This document shows, piece after piece, positions 1-6,287 of a DNA stretch of 14,478 nt. Each line of letters starts with the position of its first letter. Position 1 is the stretch's first letter. The stretch lies in NCBI GenBank assembly GCA_013290035.1, contig JABCYT010000020.1, positions 1 through 14,478 of the forward strand, written 5' to 3'. This DNA comes from Alphaproteobacteria bacterium (lineage in GTDB: Bacteria; Pseudomonadota; Alphaproteobacteria; Reyranellales; Reyranellaceae). The notes beneath the pieces were generated by a model. The model did no database searches, had not been told where the DNA came from, and saw only the letters and a program-made list of their open reading frames with translations. The position numbers and the translations under genes are program-made.

Positions 1-128
1 CTCGATAGGCACTACTGCCGCGGGCGGCCTCACGGCCGGAAGCTCGCGGGGACAACGCTGGTCGAGCATACCCCTCTTCAGCCCGAACCGCATGCCCGAA
101 AGCCGAAGACGGCCCGGCCCGGGGCGGC
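1..128. other. window-edge stretch with no recognised gene
   Basis: This is the sequence downstream of the toxin gene. Forward frame 1 is open from the window edge to a TAG at 223-225. Its translation is rich in Arg, Pro and His, resembles no family I know, and overlaps the toxin gene. It could be the tail of a gene lying outside the window, or a chance open frame in GC-rich DNA. No convincing terminator hairpin with a T-tract is visible. Confidence 0.3.
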
Positions 129-458
129 TCAAGCGCCCAACAAGCGCCTGGCCAGCAGAGCGCGCATATCGCGCCGACCGTCGGCGACGATCAAGACAAG
201 GACCTCTCGAGCGACAACGCGATAGACGATGCGGAAAGGCTTGCGATGAACTTCCCTGAAGGAGCGATTGCCCATTGCCAGCAGTTCTCGCGGGTGATTG
301 CCGCGGTTGGGCAGAGTTGCAAGCGATGAAAAGGCCGTCTCGATGCGCCGAGCGACCTGTTCCGCCTTTTTCGGTGTATCGTGCCGCGCGATGTGATGGG
401 CGATTTCTTCGAGGTCGAGAAGAGCGTGTTCGGTCAAAATGACCTCATAACGCTTCAT
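129..458 (-). CDS. ParE/RelE-family toxin of a type II toxin-antitoxin pair
   Basis: A small basic protein of 109 residues, the usual length for the ParE/RelE fold. It opens with the family pattern YEVILTEHALLDLEEIAHHIA (residues 4-24 approx.) followed by the alpha-helical hairpin, and carries the core strands FREVHRKPFRIVYRV (about 67-81) and VLVLIVADGRRDMRALL (about 86-102). ParE members poison gyrase while RelE members cleave mRNA on the ribosome; the long N-terminal helical hairpin and terminal GRRDM-like segment fit ParE-type proteins, but the target cannot be read from sequence. The start ATG overlaps the antitoxin stop as ATGA at 455-458, with a GGGGA ribosome-binding sequence just upstream, so the two are translationally coupled. 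GC content is lower than in neighbouring genes, consistent with acquisition as a mobile module. Confidence 0.9.
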   Translation of the reverse strand: MKRYEVILTEHALLDLEEIAHHIARHDTPKKAEQVARRIETAFSSLATLPNRGNHPRELLAMGNRSFREVHRKPFRIVYRVVAREVLVLIVADGRRDMRALLARRLLGA

Positions 459-742
459 TCCCCGTCTCTTGTCCGCTTGGCACGCTCCCGAAAACGCCGC
501 ATTGCCACGGAGGCCGTGACCGTCCTGCCTTCTTTCGCTTGTTGCTCACCGAGGGCGAGGATCTTGAGAAGCGCCAACGTCTCCTGGGTTTGTTCGTAGG
601 ATGCGATGTCCTGGATGACGGCGGTTGCTTCGCCGTTCTGGGTAATGATCATCGGTTCGCCGCTTTCGGCCAGGCCGCGAACAACTTTCGCGGCGTTGGC
701 CTTGAGATAGCTGATCGGCTTGATCCGGCTGGTGTATTTCAT
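455..742 (-). CDS. Phd/YefM-family antitoxin
   Basis: A 95-residue protein with the Phd/YefM N-terminal DNA-binding and dimerisation domain: ISYLKANAAKVVRGLAESG (about 10-28) and PMIITQNGEATAVIQDIASY (about 30-49), the strand-turn-strand pattern in which the antitoxin reads 'ITQNGEA-AV'. The C-terminal half (TLALLKILALGEQQAKEGRTV onward) is the charged helix that normally wraps the toxin. It is the first gene of the pair and overlaps the toxin start by four bases. Antitoxins of this family neutralise the toxin and repress their own promoter through a palindrome. One is visible upstream (763-778). Confidence 0.92.
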   Translation of the reverse strand: MKYTSRIKPISYLKANAAKVVRGLAESGEPMIITQNGEATAVIQDIASYEQTQETLALLKILALGEQQAKEGRTVTASVAMRRFRERAKRTRDGE

Positions 743-762
743 GCTAGGGTCTTTCCGACTAT

Positions 763-797
763 GGACTGAATTTAGTCCTTTAAAGGTCCATCTTCAA
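763..797 (-). promoter_or_regulatory. toxin-antitoxin promoter with palindromic operator
   Basis: On the minus strand a -35 box TTGAAG (792-797) and a -10 box TAAATT (769-774) are separated by 17 bases. The -10 lies in the middle of the near-perfect palindrome GGACTGAATTTAGTCC (763-778; 14 of 16 bases symmetrical). An abutting perfect 10-bp palindrome CCTTTAAAGG spans 777-786, inside the spacer. Phd/YefM antitoxins bind such palindromes to autorepress. The same region is the 5' flank of the divergent amidohydrolase gene, so repression could affect both directions. The assignment is from pattern only. Confidence 0.6.
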
Positions 798-811
798 CCG
801 GAGCTCGTGCC

Positions 812-2053
812 ATGAGAGCCGCCGACCGCCCCAATCTACGCATCGACTCCGAGCGGCTGTGGTCGAGCCTGATGGAGCTGGCCGAGATCGGCGGCACGGC
901 GAAGGGCGGCGTCTGTCGCATCGCCTTGACAGATCTCGACCGCCAGGGCCGCGACCTGTTCGTGCGCTGGGCCCAGGAGGCGGGCTGCTCGATCAAGGTC
1001 GATCGCCTCGGCAACATCTTCGCCCGCCGCGAGGGGCGTGATCCGGGCAAGCCGCCGGTGATGACCGGCTCGCATCTCGACACCCAGCCGACCGGCGGCA
1101 AGTTCGACGGCGCCTATGGGGTCATGGCGGGGCTGGAGGTGCTGCGCGTGCTGCACGATTCGGGCTACGTCACCGAGGCGCCGATCGAGGTCGCGGTGTG
1201 GACCAACGAGGAGGGCTGCCGCTTCGCGCCGGCCATGGTGGCATCGGGCGTGTTCGGCGGCGCCTTCACGCTCGACCAGGCGCTCGGCATCAAGGACCGC
1301 GACGGCGTGAGCTTCGGCGAGGCGCTGAAGAAGATCGGCTACGACGGCAAGGAGCCGGTCGGCGGCCGGCCGGTCGGCGCCTTCTTCGAGGCGCATATCG
1401 AGCAGGGGCCGATCCTCGAGCGCGAGAAGAAGACGATCGGCGTCGTCACCGGCGCGCAGGGCCAGCGCTGGTACGAGATCTCGTGGACCGGCCTGGAAAG
1501 CCACGCCGGCACCACGCCGATGGAAGGCCGCCGCGATGCGCTGGTCGGCGCGGCCGAGCTGATCGTCGCGGCGCGCACGATCGGCAACCGGCCGAACGGA
1601 CGCTCGACCGTGGGCGTGATCGAAAGCCAGCCGCAATCGCGCAACACCATTCCCGGCCGTGTCTTCATGACGGTCGACTTCCGCCATCCCGACAATGACG
1701 AGCTGACAAGAATGGATGCCGAGATGCGGACGGCGGCCGCCGACATCGCCAGGCGCCATCGTCTCGAGGTTGCGATCGAGCAGATCTGGTACTTCCCACC
1801 GTCGCCCTTCGCCCGGGAGCTGGTGGAGGCCGTGCGGCGCGGCGCCGAGCAGGCGGGCTACCCCCACATGGACATCGTGAGCGGCGCCGGCCACGACGCC
1901 TGCTATGTCTCGCGCGTGGCGCCGACCGCCATGGTCTTCGTGCCGTGCAAGGACGGGATCAGCCACAACGAGATCGAGGACGCCAGCAAGGCCGATATCG
2001 GCGCGGGCTGCCAGATCCTGCTGCAGGCGATGGTCGAGCGGGCCAACGCGTAA
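812..2053 (+). CDS. M20-family Zn-dependent amidohydrolase (N-carbamoyl-L-amino-acid hydrolase / allantoate amidohydrolase type)
   Basis: A 413-residue protein of normal length for the hydantoinase/carbamoylase branch of peptidase family M20, cytosolic dimers with two metals that hydrolyse N-carbamoyl amino acids, allantoate, ureidoglycolate or related amides. Metal-ligand motifs are all present: GSHLDT (His88), GGKFDGAYG (Asp99), WTNEEGCRF (Glu133/Glu134), FFEAHIEQGP (His195) and GISHNEIED (His385). The lid/dimer domain carries SHAGTTPM (His231) and SGAGHDA (His361) with the substrate-binding SRNTIPG segment near 277-282. The ATG at 812 has GGAG eight bases upstream. The next gene, a BenE-type transporter, follows after 10 bases, so the two are probably one unit, with the transporter importing the hydrolase substrate or exporting its product. 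The exact substrate cannot be decided; the family and fold are secure. Confidence 0.93.
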   Translation: MRAADRPNLRIDSERLWSSLMELAEIGGTAKGGVCRIALTDLDRQGRDLFVRWAQEAGCSIKVDRLGNIFARREGRDPGKPPVMTGSHLDTQPTGGKFDGAYGVMAGLEVLRVLHDSGYVTEAPIEVAVWTNEEGCRFAPAMVASGVFGGAFTLDQALGIKDRDGVSFGEALKKIGYDGKEPVGGRPVGAFFEAHIEQGPILEREKKTIGVVTGAQGQRWYEISWTGLESHAGTTPMEGRRDALVGAAELIVAARTIGNRPNGRSTVGVIESQPQSRNTIPGRVFMTVDFRHPDNDELTRMDAEMRTAAADIARRHRLEVAIEQIWYFPPSPFARELVEAVRRGAEQAGYPHMDIVSGAGHDACYVSRVAPTAMVFVPCKDGISHNEIEDASKADIGAGCQILLQAMVERANA

Positions 2054-2063
2054 GAGGGAACCC

Positions 2064-3218
2064 GTGAGATCAGGTCTGGTTTCGGCCGCGACTGCCGCCC
2101 TGGTCGCGACGGTGGCGGGGGTCGGCGGCACCCTGCCGGTCGTGCTGGCGGCCGCGCAGGCGGTCGGCGCCACGCCCGAGCAGGCGAGCTCCTGGGTCGC
2201 AGGCCTCGGCATCGCCACGGCGCTCAGCGCGCTTGTCCTCAGCCTGCGCTACCGCATGCCGGTCATCACCGCCTGGTCGACTCCGGGCGCCGCCCTGATC
2301 GCCTCGACGTCGGGCGTGCCCGGCCTGCGGGCGGCCGTCGGCGCCTTCGTGCTGGCGGCGGTGCTGATCCTGCTGACCGCCGCCCTCCGGCCGCTCGGCC
2401 GGCTGATCGAGAGGATTCCGGCCAGCATCGCCGCCGCCATGCTGGGCGGCATCCTGCTGCATCTCGTGGTGGCGATGTTCGAGCACGTGCCCGGCGCGCC
2501 GCTGCTGGTGCTGCCCTTGATCGGGCTGTTCCTGGTGGCGCGGGCAGTGATGCCGACGCTTGCCTCGCTGATCGTGCTGGCGGCGGGCGCATTGCTCGCC
2601 TGGGCGCTGGGTCTGGTGAAGCCGATCCCGCCGCTCGGTCTCTCCCATCTCGCGCTGGTGGCTCCGGCGTGGGACCTCGCGACCCTGGTCGGGCTGGGCG
2701 TGCCGCTCTATCTCGTGACCATGGCGTCGCAGAACCTGCCGGGCTTCGCCGTGCTGCGCGCCTCGGGCTACCGGCCGCCGACCCAGCCGGTGCTGGCCGT
2801 CACGGGCGCGGTGTCGCTCGGCACCGCGTTCCTGGGCGCGCACACGTCCAACCTCGCGGCGATCTCGGCGGCGCTCTGCACGGGGCCCGAGGCGCATCCC
2901 GATCCGGCGCAGCGCTGGAAGGCAGGGGTCTTCTATGCCCTGTGGTGGGCGCTGATCGCCCTGTTCGGTGCCTCGCTGGTCGGCCTGTTCGGCGCGCTGC
3001 CGCCGGCGCTGCTCGCCACTGTCGCCGGCACCGCCCTCCTGGGGTCGATGGCGAGCGCCATGGGCGGCGCGCTCGGCGCCGATCAGGACCGCTTCGCCGC
3101 CGCCGGCACGCTGGCCGTCACCGCCTCCGGGGTCACGCTGATGGGCGTCGGGTCGGCCTTCTGGGGCCTGTGCTTTGGGCTGCTGGTGCTGGGCGTCGAC
3201 CGCTTCGTCCGGCGCTGA
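2064..3218 (+). CDS. BenE-family inner-membrane transporter
   Basis: A 384-residue, strongly hydrophobic protein with about 11-12 membrane spans, the length expected for the BenE (benzoate:H+ symporter, YdcO) family. Family signatures are visible: PVITAWSTPGAALIA (about 66-80), the MASQNLPG segment (220-227), GAHTSNLAAISAAL (about 258-271) and the GPEAHPDPAQRW loop (274-285). The GTG at 2064 was chosen because AGAGGGAA lies directly upstream, just after the stop of the preceding hydrolase, and because the protein then begins at the first conserved transmembrane helix; the frame is open further upstream only as a shadow of the hydrolase gene. The named family member moves benzoate, but many homologues sit beside unrelated catabolic genes, so the substrate here is open. 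The neighbouring amidohydrolase suggests an amide- or ureido-containing compound. Confidence 0.92.
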   Translation: MRSGLVSAATAALVATVAGVGGTLPVVLAAAQAVGATPEQASSWVAGLGIATALSALVLSLRYRMPVITAWSTPGAALIASTSGVPGLRAAVGAFVLAAVLILLTAALRPLGRLIERIPASIAAAMLGGILLHLVVAMFEHVPGAPLLVLPLIGLFLVARAVMPTLASLIVLAAGALLAWALGLVKPIPPLGLSHLALVAPAWDLATLVGLGVPLYLVTMASQNLPGFAVLRASGYRPPTQPVLAVTGAVSLGTAFLGAHTSNLAAISAALCTGPEAHPDPAQRWKAGVFYALWWALIALFGASLVGLFGALPPALLATVAGTALLGSMASAMGGALGADQDRFAAAGTLAVTASGVTLMGVGSAFWGLCFGLLVLGVDRFVRR

Positions 3219-3240
3219 TGCCCGCCAGAGGCTCGGCCAC

Positions 3241-3270
3241 AAAAAAGGCGGCCCGCAGGCCGCCTTTTCC
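3241..3270. terminator. bidirectional intrinsic terminator
   Basis: A 7-bp perfect GC stem (GGCGGCC at 3247-3253, GGCCGCC at 3258-3264) with a four-base loop is flanked by six A on the left and TTTTCC on the right, so it forms a stem with a U-tract on transcripts from either strand. It lies between the convergent transporter gene (stop 3218) and OmpA-like gene (stop 3288) and would end both. Confidence 0.92.
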
Positions 3271-3287
3271 TTGAGCTGTTTCCAGCC

Positions 3288-4250
3288 TTACTGGATGACG
3301 ATCTCGACGCGGCGGTTCTGCGGCTCGCGCACGTTGTCGCCGGTCGGCACCAGCAGGCCCTTCTCGCCCATGCCGACCACCGTGATCGCCTGCGCCGGCA
3401 CGCCGTCGCGCACCAGGGCGTCCTTGACCGCGTTGGCACGGCGCAGCGACAGCGCCATGTTGTAGCTCTCCGGGCCCGACGTGTCGGTATGGCCGGTCGC
3501 CGTGATGCGCGCGTTACCCTTCGCCTTGAAGGCGTTGGCCGCCTGCTGGATCGTGGTCAGCGCCTGCTGCGACAGGTTCGAACGGTCCCAGTCGAAGAAC
3601 ACCATGAACGACGGCGGCGCAACCATCGGCGGCGGCGGCGGGGGCGGCGGCGGTGCCGCCGCGCCGAACTTCAACTGCAGCCCCAGCATGACGCTGAAGT
3701 TGTTGTTCGTCCAAGTCTGCCCGTTAACCGACGGGTTCGACGTGCCGTAGTAGCGCCCGTCGATGTTCACCCGGAAGTTCGTGTCGACGTTCCAGCCCAG
3801 GCCGATGATGCCCTGATAGGCGAATACCGTGCTGCCCAAAGACTGGTTGCTGTCGACGAAGCCCACGCCCGCGCCGGCGCCGATATACGGCGTGATCACC
3901 GAGCCGGGCATGAAGTCGTACAGCAGGTTCGCCATGATGCCGAGCTGGCCGACCTGGTTGTTGATCGCCGTGCCGGGCACGCCGATGTTCAGCTGGTTGT
4001 TGCGATAGACGCCTTCCAACTCGACACGCGGACCGACGAAGTCGTAGCCGATCACGCCGCCGACCGCCCAACCCGTCTGCGGCGTCACGCTCACCGTCGG
4101 AAGCGCCGGAATGTTCGTGTTCGCCGTGAAGTTCAGAAGCCAGTTCAAACCGCCTTCCGCGCCGATATACACGCCCGGCGACGGAGCCTGCGCCTGGGCC
4201 GCGACCGGAAGCGCAACCAACGCCGCGGCGGCCAGCAAAGCCTTCTTCAT
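3288..4250 (-). CDS. OmpA-family outer membrane protein
   Basis: A 320-residue precursor. A Sec signal peptide (KK, then AAAALVALPV, cleavage probably after AQA at residue 20) leads into an N-terminal beta-barrel domain (about 25-195) with alternating aromatic/hydrophobic strands ending LGLQLKFG. A linker of nine consecutive prolines (200-208) precedes the C-terminal OmpA peptidoglycan-binding domain: VFFDWDRSNLS, TGHTDTSG and YNMALSLRRANAV, with EPQNRRVEI near the end. Asp256 and Arg271 have the same 15-residue spacing as the diaminopimelate-binding Asp/Arg pair of Escherichia coli OmpA. The protein should tether outer membrane to peptidoglycan and may form a small pore. I chose the ATG at 4250 rather than the in-frame ATG at 4346 because it starts the signal peptide and has GGGGAAGA just upstream. 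It is transcribed alone, ending at the shared terminator. Confidence 0.95.
   Translation of the reverse strand: MKKALLAAAALVALPVAAQAQAPSPGVYIGAEGGLNWLLNFTANTNIPALPTVSVTPQTGWAVGGVIGYDFVGPRVELEGVYRNNQLNIGVPGTAINNQVGQLGIMANLLYDFMPGSVITPYIGAGAGVGFVDSNQSLGSTVFAYQGIIGLGWNVDTNFRVNIDGRYYGTSNPSVNGQTWTNNNFSVMLGLQLKFGAAAPPPPPPPPPMVAPPSFMVFFDWDRSNLSQQALTTIQQAANAFKAKGNARITATGHTDTSGPESYNMALSLRRANAVKDALVRDGVPAQAITVVGMGEKGLLVPTGDNVREPQNRRVEIVIQ
3627..3653. repeat. CGG triplet tract encoding the polyproline linker
   Basis: Nine consecutive triplets read CGG or GGG on the plus strand and encode nine prolines on the minus strand in the OmpA-like gene. The length could vary by slippage. The plus strand is G-rich enough to form four-stranded structures, but that is speculative. 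Confidence 0.85.
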
Positions 4251-4316
4251 GAGTTCTTCCCCTCGATTCCAAATACAAGACGAGCGTCGGCGCTGGGTCA
4301 CACCAACGACGCCGGC

Positions 4317-4346
4317 AATATACACACCACAATTTGTGAGGTCCAA
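4317..4346 (-). promoter_or_regulatory. possible promoter of the OmpA-like gene
   Basis: On the minus strand TATATT (4317-4322) could be a -10 box and TTGGAC (4341-4346) a -35 box with an 18-base spacer. This would give a leader of about 60 bases before the ATG at 4250. The 157-base gap 4251-4407 is less GC-rich than its surroundings, which fits a promoter region. The -35 match is poor and the call rests on position. Confidence 0.4.
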
Positions 4347-4407
4347 GGAAAGCGGCCAATACGCGGCGACTCAAGGGCGGCTGTTGCTCAAAGGCAACAC
4401 TGTATTT

Positions 4408-4905
4408 TCAGCGCTCGCGCGCCTCGTTGCCCGGTTCCGGGCCGGCCTGCCCGGCACCATATATTGTAGTGGCTCCCGACGCGTTGCGATCGGCCGGAAT
4501 GGGCACGCGCAGCCCCAAAACCGCGCCGCCATCCTCGCTGCGGCCATAGATTTGGGGCGCGCCGCTGGCCGGCGACGGCTCGCTGCCATCCGATAGATCC
4601 GCGCGCGGCAACGGGATATTGGGATCCGACGCCCCGGGATTAAGCGCTTTGTTCACGATTTCGACATTGCTCGGGGTACGCTCGACGATCGGCGTCGGCA
4701 GCGGCGCTTTGGCCTTCCCCTGCGCCGGCGCGGGCGGCGGCTTGGCCTCGTTGGGCGTGACGGACGACGCCGGCCGATCCCGCCAAATCCCAAGGGATTG
4801 ATCGAACGTCCAGGCGCCGGCGATGCCCGGCGCGACCACCAGCCCGCCGCCGATCACCGCTCCCAACAACGTCCATACAACCCTTAGTCTCTTCAAAAAA
4901 CCCAT
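4408..4905 (-). CDS. hypothetical proline-rich exported or membrane-anchored protein
   Basis: I do not recognise a family. The 165-residue product starts MGFLKRLRVV and has one hydrophobic stretch (about 9-32, rich in Gly/Val/Ala and ending AGAW), either a signal peptide or a single membrane anchor with positive residues inside. The rest is low-complexity and probably disordered, rich in Pro, Ala and Ser (PPPAPAQGKAKAPLPTP near 55-71), with two short IYG repeats near the C-terminus (QIYGRSEDGG and TTIYGAG). There is no cysteine, so it is not a lipoprotein. The strong third-position GC bias along most of the frame supports real coding. No good ribosome-binding sequence precedes the ATG at 4905; the nearest purine run, GAGGGGAGG, is over 20 bases upstream, so the start is uncertain. 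The gene reads in the same direction as the OmpA-like gene and might have an envelope role (inference). Confidence 0.6.
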   Translation of the reverse strand: MGFLKRLRVVWTLLGAVIGGGLVVAPGIAGAWTFDQSLGIWRDRPASSVTPNEAKPPPAPAQGKAKAPLPTPIVERTPSNVEIVNKALNPGASDPNIPLPRADLSDGSEPSPASGAPQIYGRSEDGGAVLGLRVPIPADRNASGATTIYGAGQAGPEPGNEARER

Positions 4906-5013
4906 ACTGATCAGACTGTTGCTTCTGCCTCCCCTCTATTCAGCACAGCCAAGTGGCCATTCTGCGGCCAGCCCAAAAGAGCGGCATTTTGCATCGTGCC
5001 CACTTGCGGTAAA

Positions 5014-5037
5014 CCCTCGTTCACCAACAAACGAGGG
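5014..5037 (+). promoter_or_regulatory. inverted repeat covering the crotonase ribosome-binding site
   Basis: A perfect 8-bp inverted repeat (CCCTCGTT at 5014-5021, AACGAGGG at 5030-5037) with an 8-base loop lies directly before the crotonase ATG at 5045. Its right arm contains the GAGGG of the Shine-Dalgarno sequence. It could be an mRNA hairpin that hides the ribosome-binding site, or a DNA operator for a dimeric regulator such as the nearby MarR protein. The rest of the 139-base gap 4906-5044 contains no clear -35/-10 pair. Confidence 0.55.
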
Positions 5038-5044
5038 AAACGCC

Positions 5045-5836
5045 ATGGGCCAGTACAGCAAGGTCGAGATCGACGGACGGCTGATGACCGTCACCATCAA
5101 TCGGCCGGAGGTCTACAATGCCTGCCATCCCATGGCGAACGAGGAGCTGGTCGCCGCCTTCGACGAATTCCATGCCAACCCCGAGCTGTGGGTCGCCATC
5201 ATCACCGGCGCCGGCGACAAGGCCTTCTGCGCCGGCAACGACCTGAAATACCACGCAGAGTTGCAAGCGAAGACCGGCAAGCGGCCGAACCATCCGCTCA
5301 AGGGCTTCGGCGGCCTGGCCAACCGCTTCGACCTCGACAAGCCGGTGATCGCCGCGGTCAACGGCGTCGCCATGGGCGGCGGTTTCGAGATCGCGCTGGC
5401 CTGCGACATCATCATTGCCTCCGACAAGGCGACCTTCGCCCTGCCCGAGCCCAAGGTCGGGCTGGCTGCCGGCGCCGGAGGCATGCAGCGCCTGTCGCGC
5501 ATGATCCCGCTCAAGAAGGCGATGGGCATGATGCTGACCGCCCGCCATGTCCCCGCCAAGGAAGGCTACGAGCTGGGCTTCGTCACCGCCGTGGTGCCGC
5601 ACGCCGACCTCATGAAGGAGGCGCGGCGCTGGGCCGACGAAATCCTCGCCTGCTCGCCGATGTCGGTGCGCGCCACCAAGCAGGTGGTGATGCGCTCGCT
5701 CGACGTGCCGGCGCTCGAGGTGGCGATGCACAACCAGCACTATCCGGCCTTCGTCGCCATGGCGCGCAGCGAGGACACGGTCGAGGGACCGAAGGCCTTC
5801 GCCGAGAAGCGCAAGCCCAACTGGAAGGGGCGTTAA
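5045..5836 (+). CDS. enoyl-CoA hydratase/isomerase family protein, CaiD-like crotonase
   Basis: A 263-residue crotonase of standard length. Oxyanion-hole segments are present: FCAGNDLK (Ala63-Gly64) and VAMGGGFE (Gly112). Both acid/base glutamates of true hydratases are kept, Glu115 in GGGFE and Glu135 in ALPEPKVGL, corresponding to rat mitochondrial hydratase Glu144 and Glu164, so water addition to a 2-enoyl-CoA is the likely chemistry. The middle (FDLDKPVIAAVNG) and the C-terminal end (EGPKAFAEKR and WKGR) closely resemble crotonobetainyl-CoA hydratase CaiD, but no other carnitine genes are here, so the substrate is open. The ATG at 5045 follows GAGGGAAA at good spacing; the upstream extension in this frame is not coding-like. 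The gene converges with the DUF35 gene with only four bases between stop codons, and probably works in the same acyl-CoA pathway. Confidence 0.93.
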   Translation: MGQYSKVEIDGRLMTVTINRPEVYNACHPMANEELVAAFDEFHANPELWVAIITGAGDKAFCAGNDLKYHAELQAKTGKRPNHPLKGFGGLANRFDLDKPVIAAVNGVAMGGGFEIALACDIIIASDKATFALPEPKVGLAAGAGGMQRLSRMIPLKKAMGMMLTARHVPAKEGYELGFVTAVVPHADLMKEARRWADEILACSPMSVRATKQVVMRSLDVPALEVAMHNQHYPAFVAMARSEDTVEGPKAFAEKRKPNWKGR

Positions 5837-5840
5837 GGGA

Positions 5841-6287
5841 TCAGGCCAGCTTCCACTGCACCAGGGTAAAAGGCGGCTTCTCTGCGTCGTGCGGCTCGAA
5901 CACCGCTTCGACAGCGGCGCCGATCCGCACGTCCTGCTTGGGGTTGCCCAAAAGATTGCCCAGCATGCGGACATTGCCGGCGTCGGGCAGCTCGACCAGG
6001 ACGACGATGTAGGGGCCATGGCCCTTGAGCGCCGGATGCACCGGATGCCAGGGCCGCTCCCAGCTATAGATGCGGCCATTGCCCGACACTTTGTGCCAGT
6101 CCATGTCGAAGGACAGGCACTTGTGGCAGATCCATTCCGGTCCCCACTGGAAGGTGCCGCAGGCCTTGCAGCGCTGCACTAAAAGCTCGCCCCTGCGGGC
6201 GGCGTCCCAGTACGGCTTGTCCAGCCCGTCATTCTCCGGCACCGGAATCGGCAGGCCGGCCGGAAGATAAGTCGCGAGGTCGCTCAC
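5841..6287 (-). CDS. DUF35 zinc-ribbon/OB-fold acyl-CoA-associated protein
   Basis: A 148-residue protein with the two parts of the DUF35 family: an N-terminal helix (KPYWDAARRGELLVQRC) leading into a rubredoxin-like zinc ribbon with Cys40, Cys43, Cys54 and Cys57, then a C-terminal OB fold (GRIYSWERPWHPVHPAL, then YIVVLVELPDAGNVRMLGN). Proteins of this family bind CoA moieties and pair with thiolase-fold partners, for example archaeal acetoacetyl-CoA thiolase/HMG-CoA synthase complexes and the steroid aldolase Ltp2-ChsH2. The GTG at 6287 is chosen because it forms a GTGA overlap with the stop of the thiolase-like gene and starts right at the conserved region; the frame is open further upstream only as a shadow of that gene. 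The tight coupling to a thiolase-like partner supports a 1:1 complex. Confidence 0.92.
   Translation of the reverse strand: MSDLATYLPAGLPIPVPENDGLDKPYWDAARRGELLVQRCKACGTFQWGPEWICHKCLSFDMDWHKVSGNGRIYSWERPWHPVHPALKGHGPYIVVLVELPDAGNVRMLGNLLGNPKQDVRIGAAVEAVFEPHDAEKPPFTLVQWKLA

Noticed and set aside
1..225. Plus-strand frame open from the window edge as the end of a gene
   Set aside because: Composition is Arg/Pro/His-rich, nothing is recognisable, and it overlaps the well-supported toxin gene.
836..2218. Long minus-strand open frame (460 codons) opposite the M20 hydrolase
   Set aside because: It mirrors a gene with complete catalytic motifs on the plus strand; its translation is Ala/Arg/Asp-rich, without domains, and arises from GC-rich codon bias.
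2070..3242. Long minus-strand open frame opposite the BenE gene
   Set aside because: The product is extremely rich in Arg, Gln and Gly and matches no fold; the plus strand encodes a clear transporter.
4383..4398. Hairpin GTTGC/GCAAC after the proline-rich gene as a terminator
   Set aside because: The stem is only five base pairs and no T-tract follows on either strand.
3489..4469. Plus-strand open frame of 326 codons opposite the OmpA-like gene
   Set aside because: It is an Arg/His-rich shadow of the OmpA-like gene, which has a signal peptide and conserved domain.
4954..4970. Inverted repeat TGGCC/GGCCA in the crotonase upstream region as an operator
   Set aside because: Five-base GC-rich arms are expected by chance in this sequence and no promoter boxes sit beside it.
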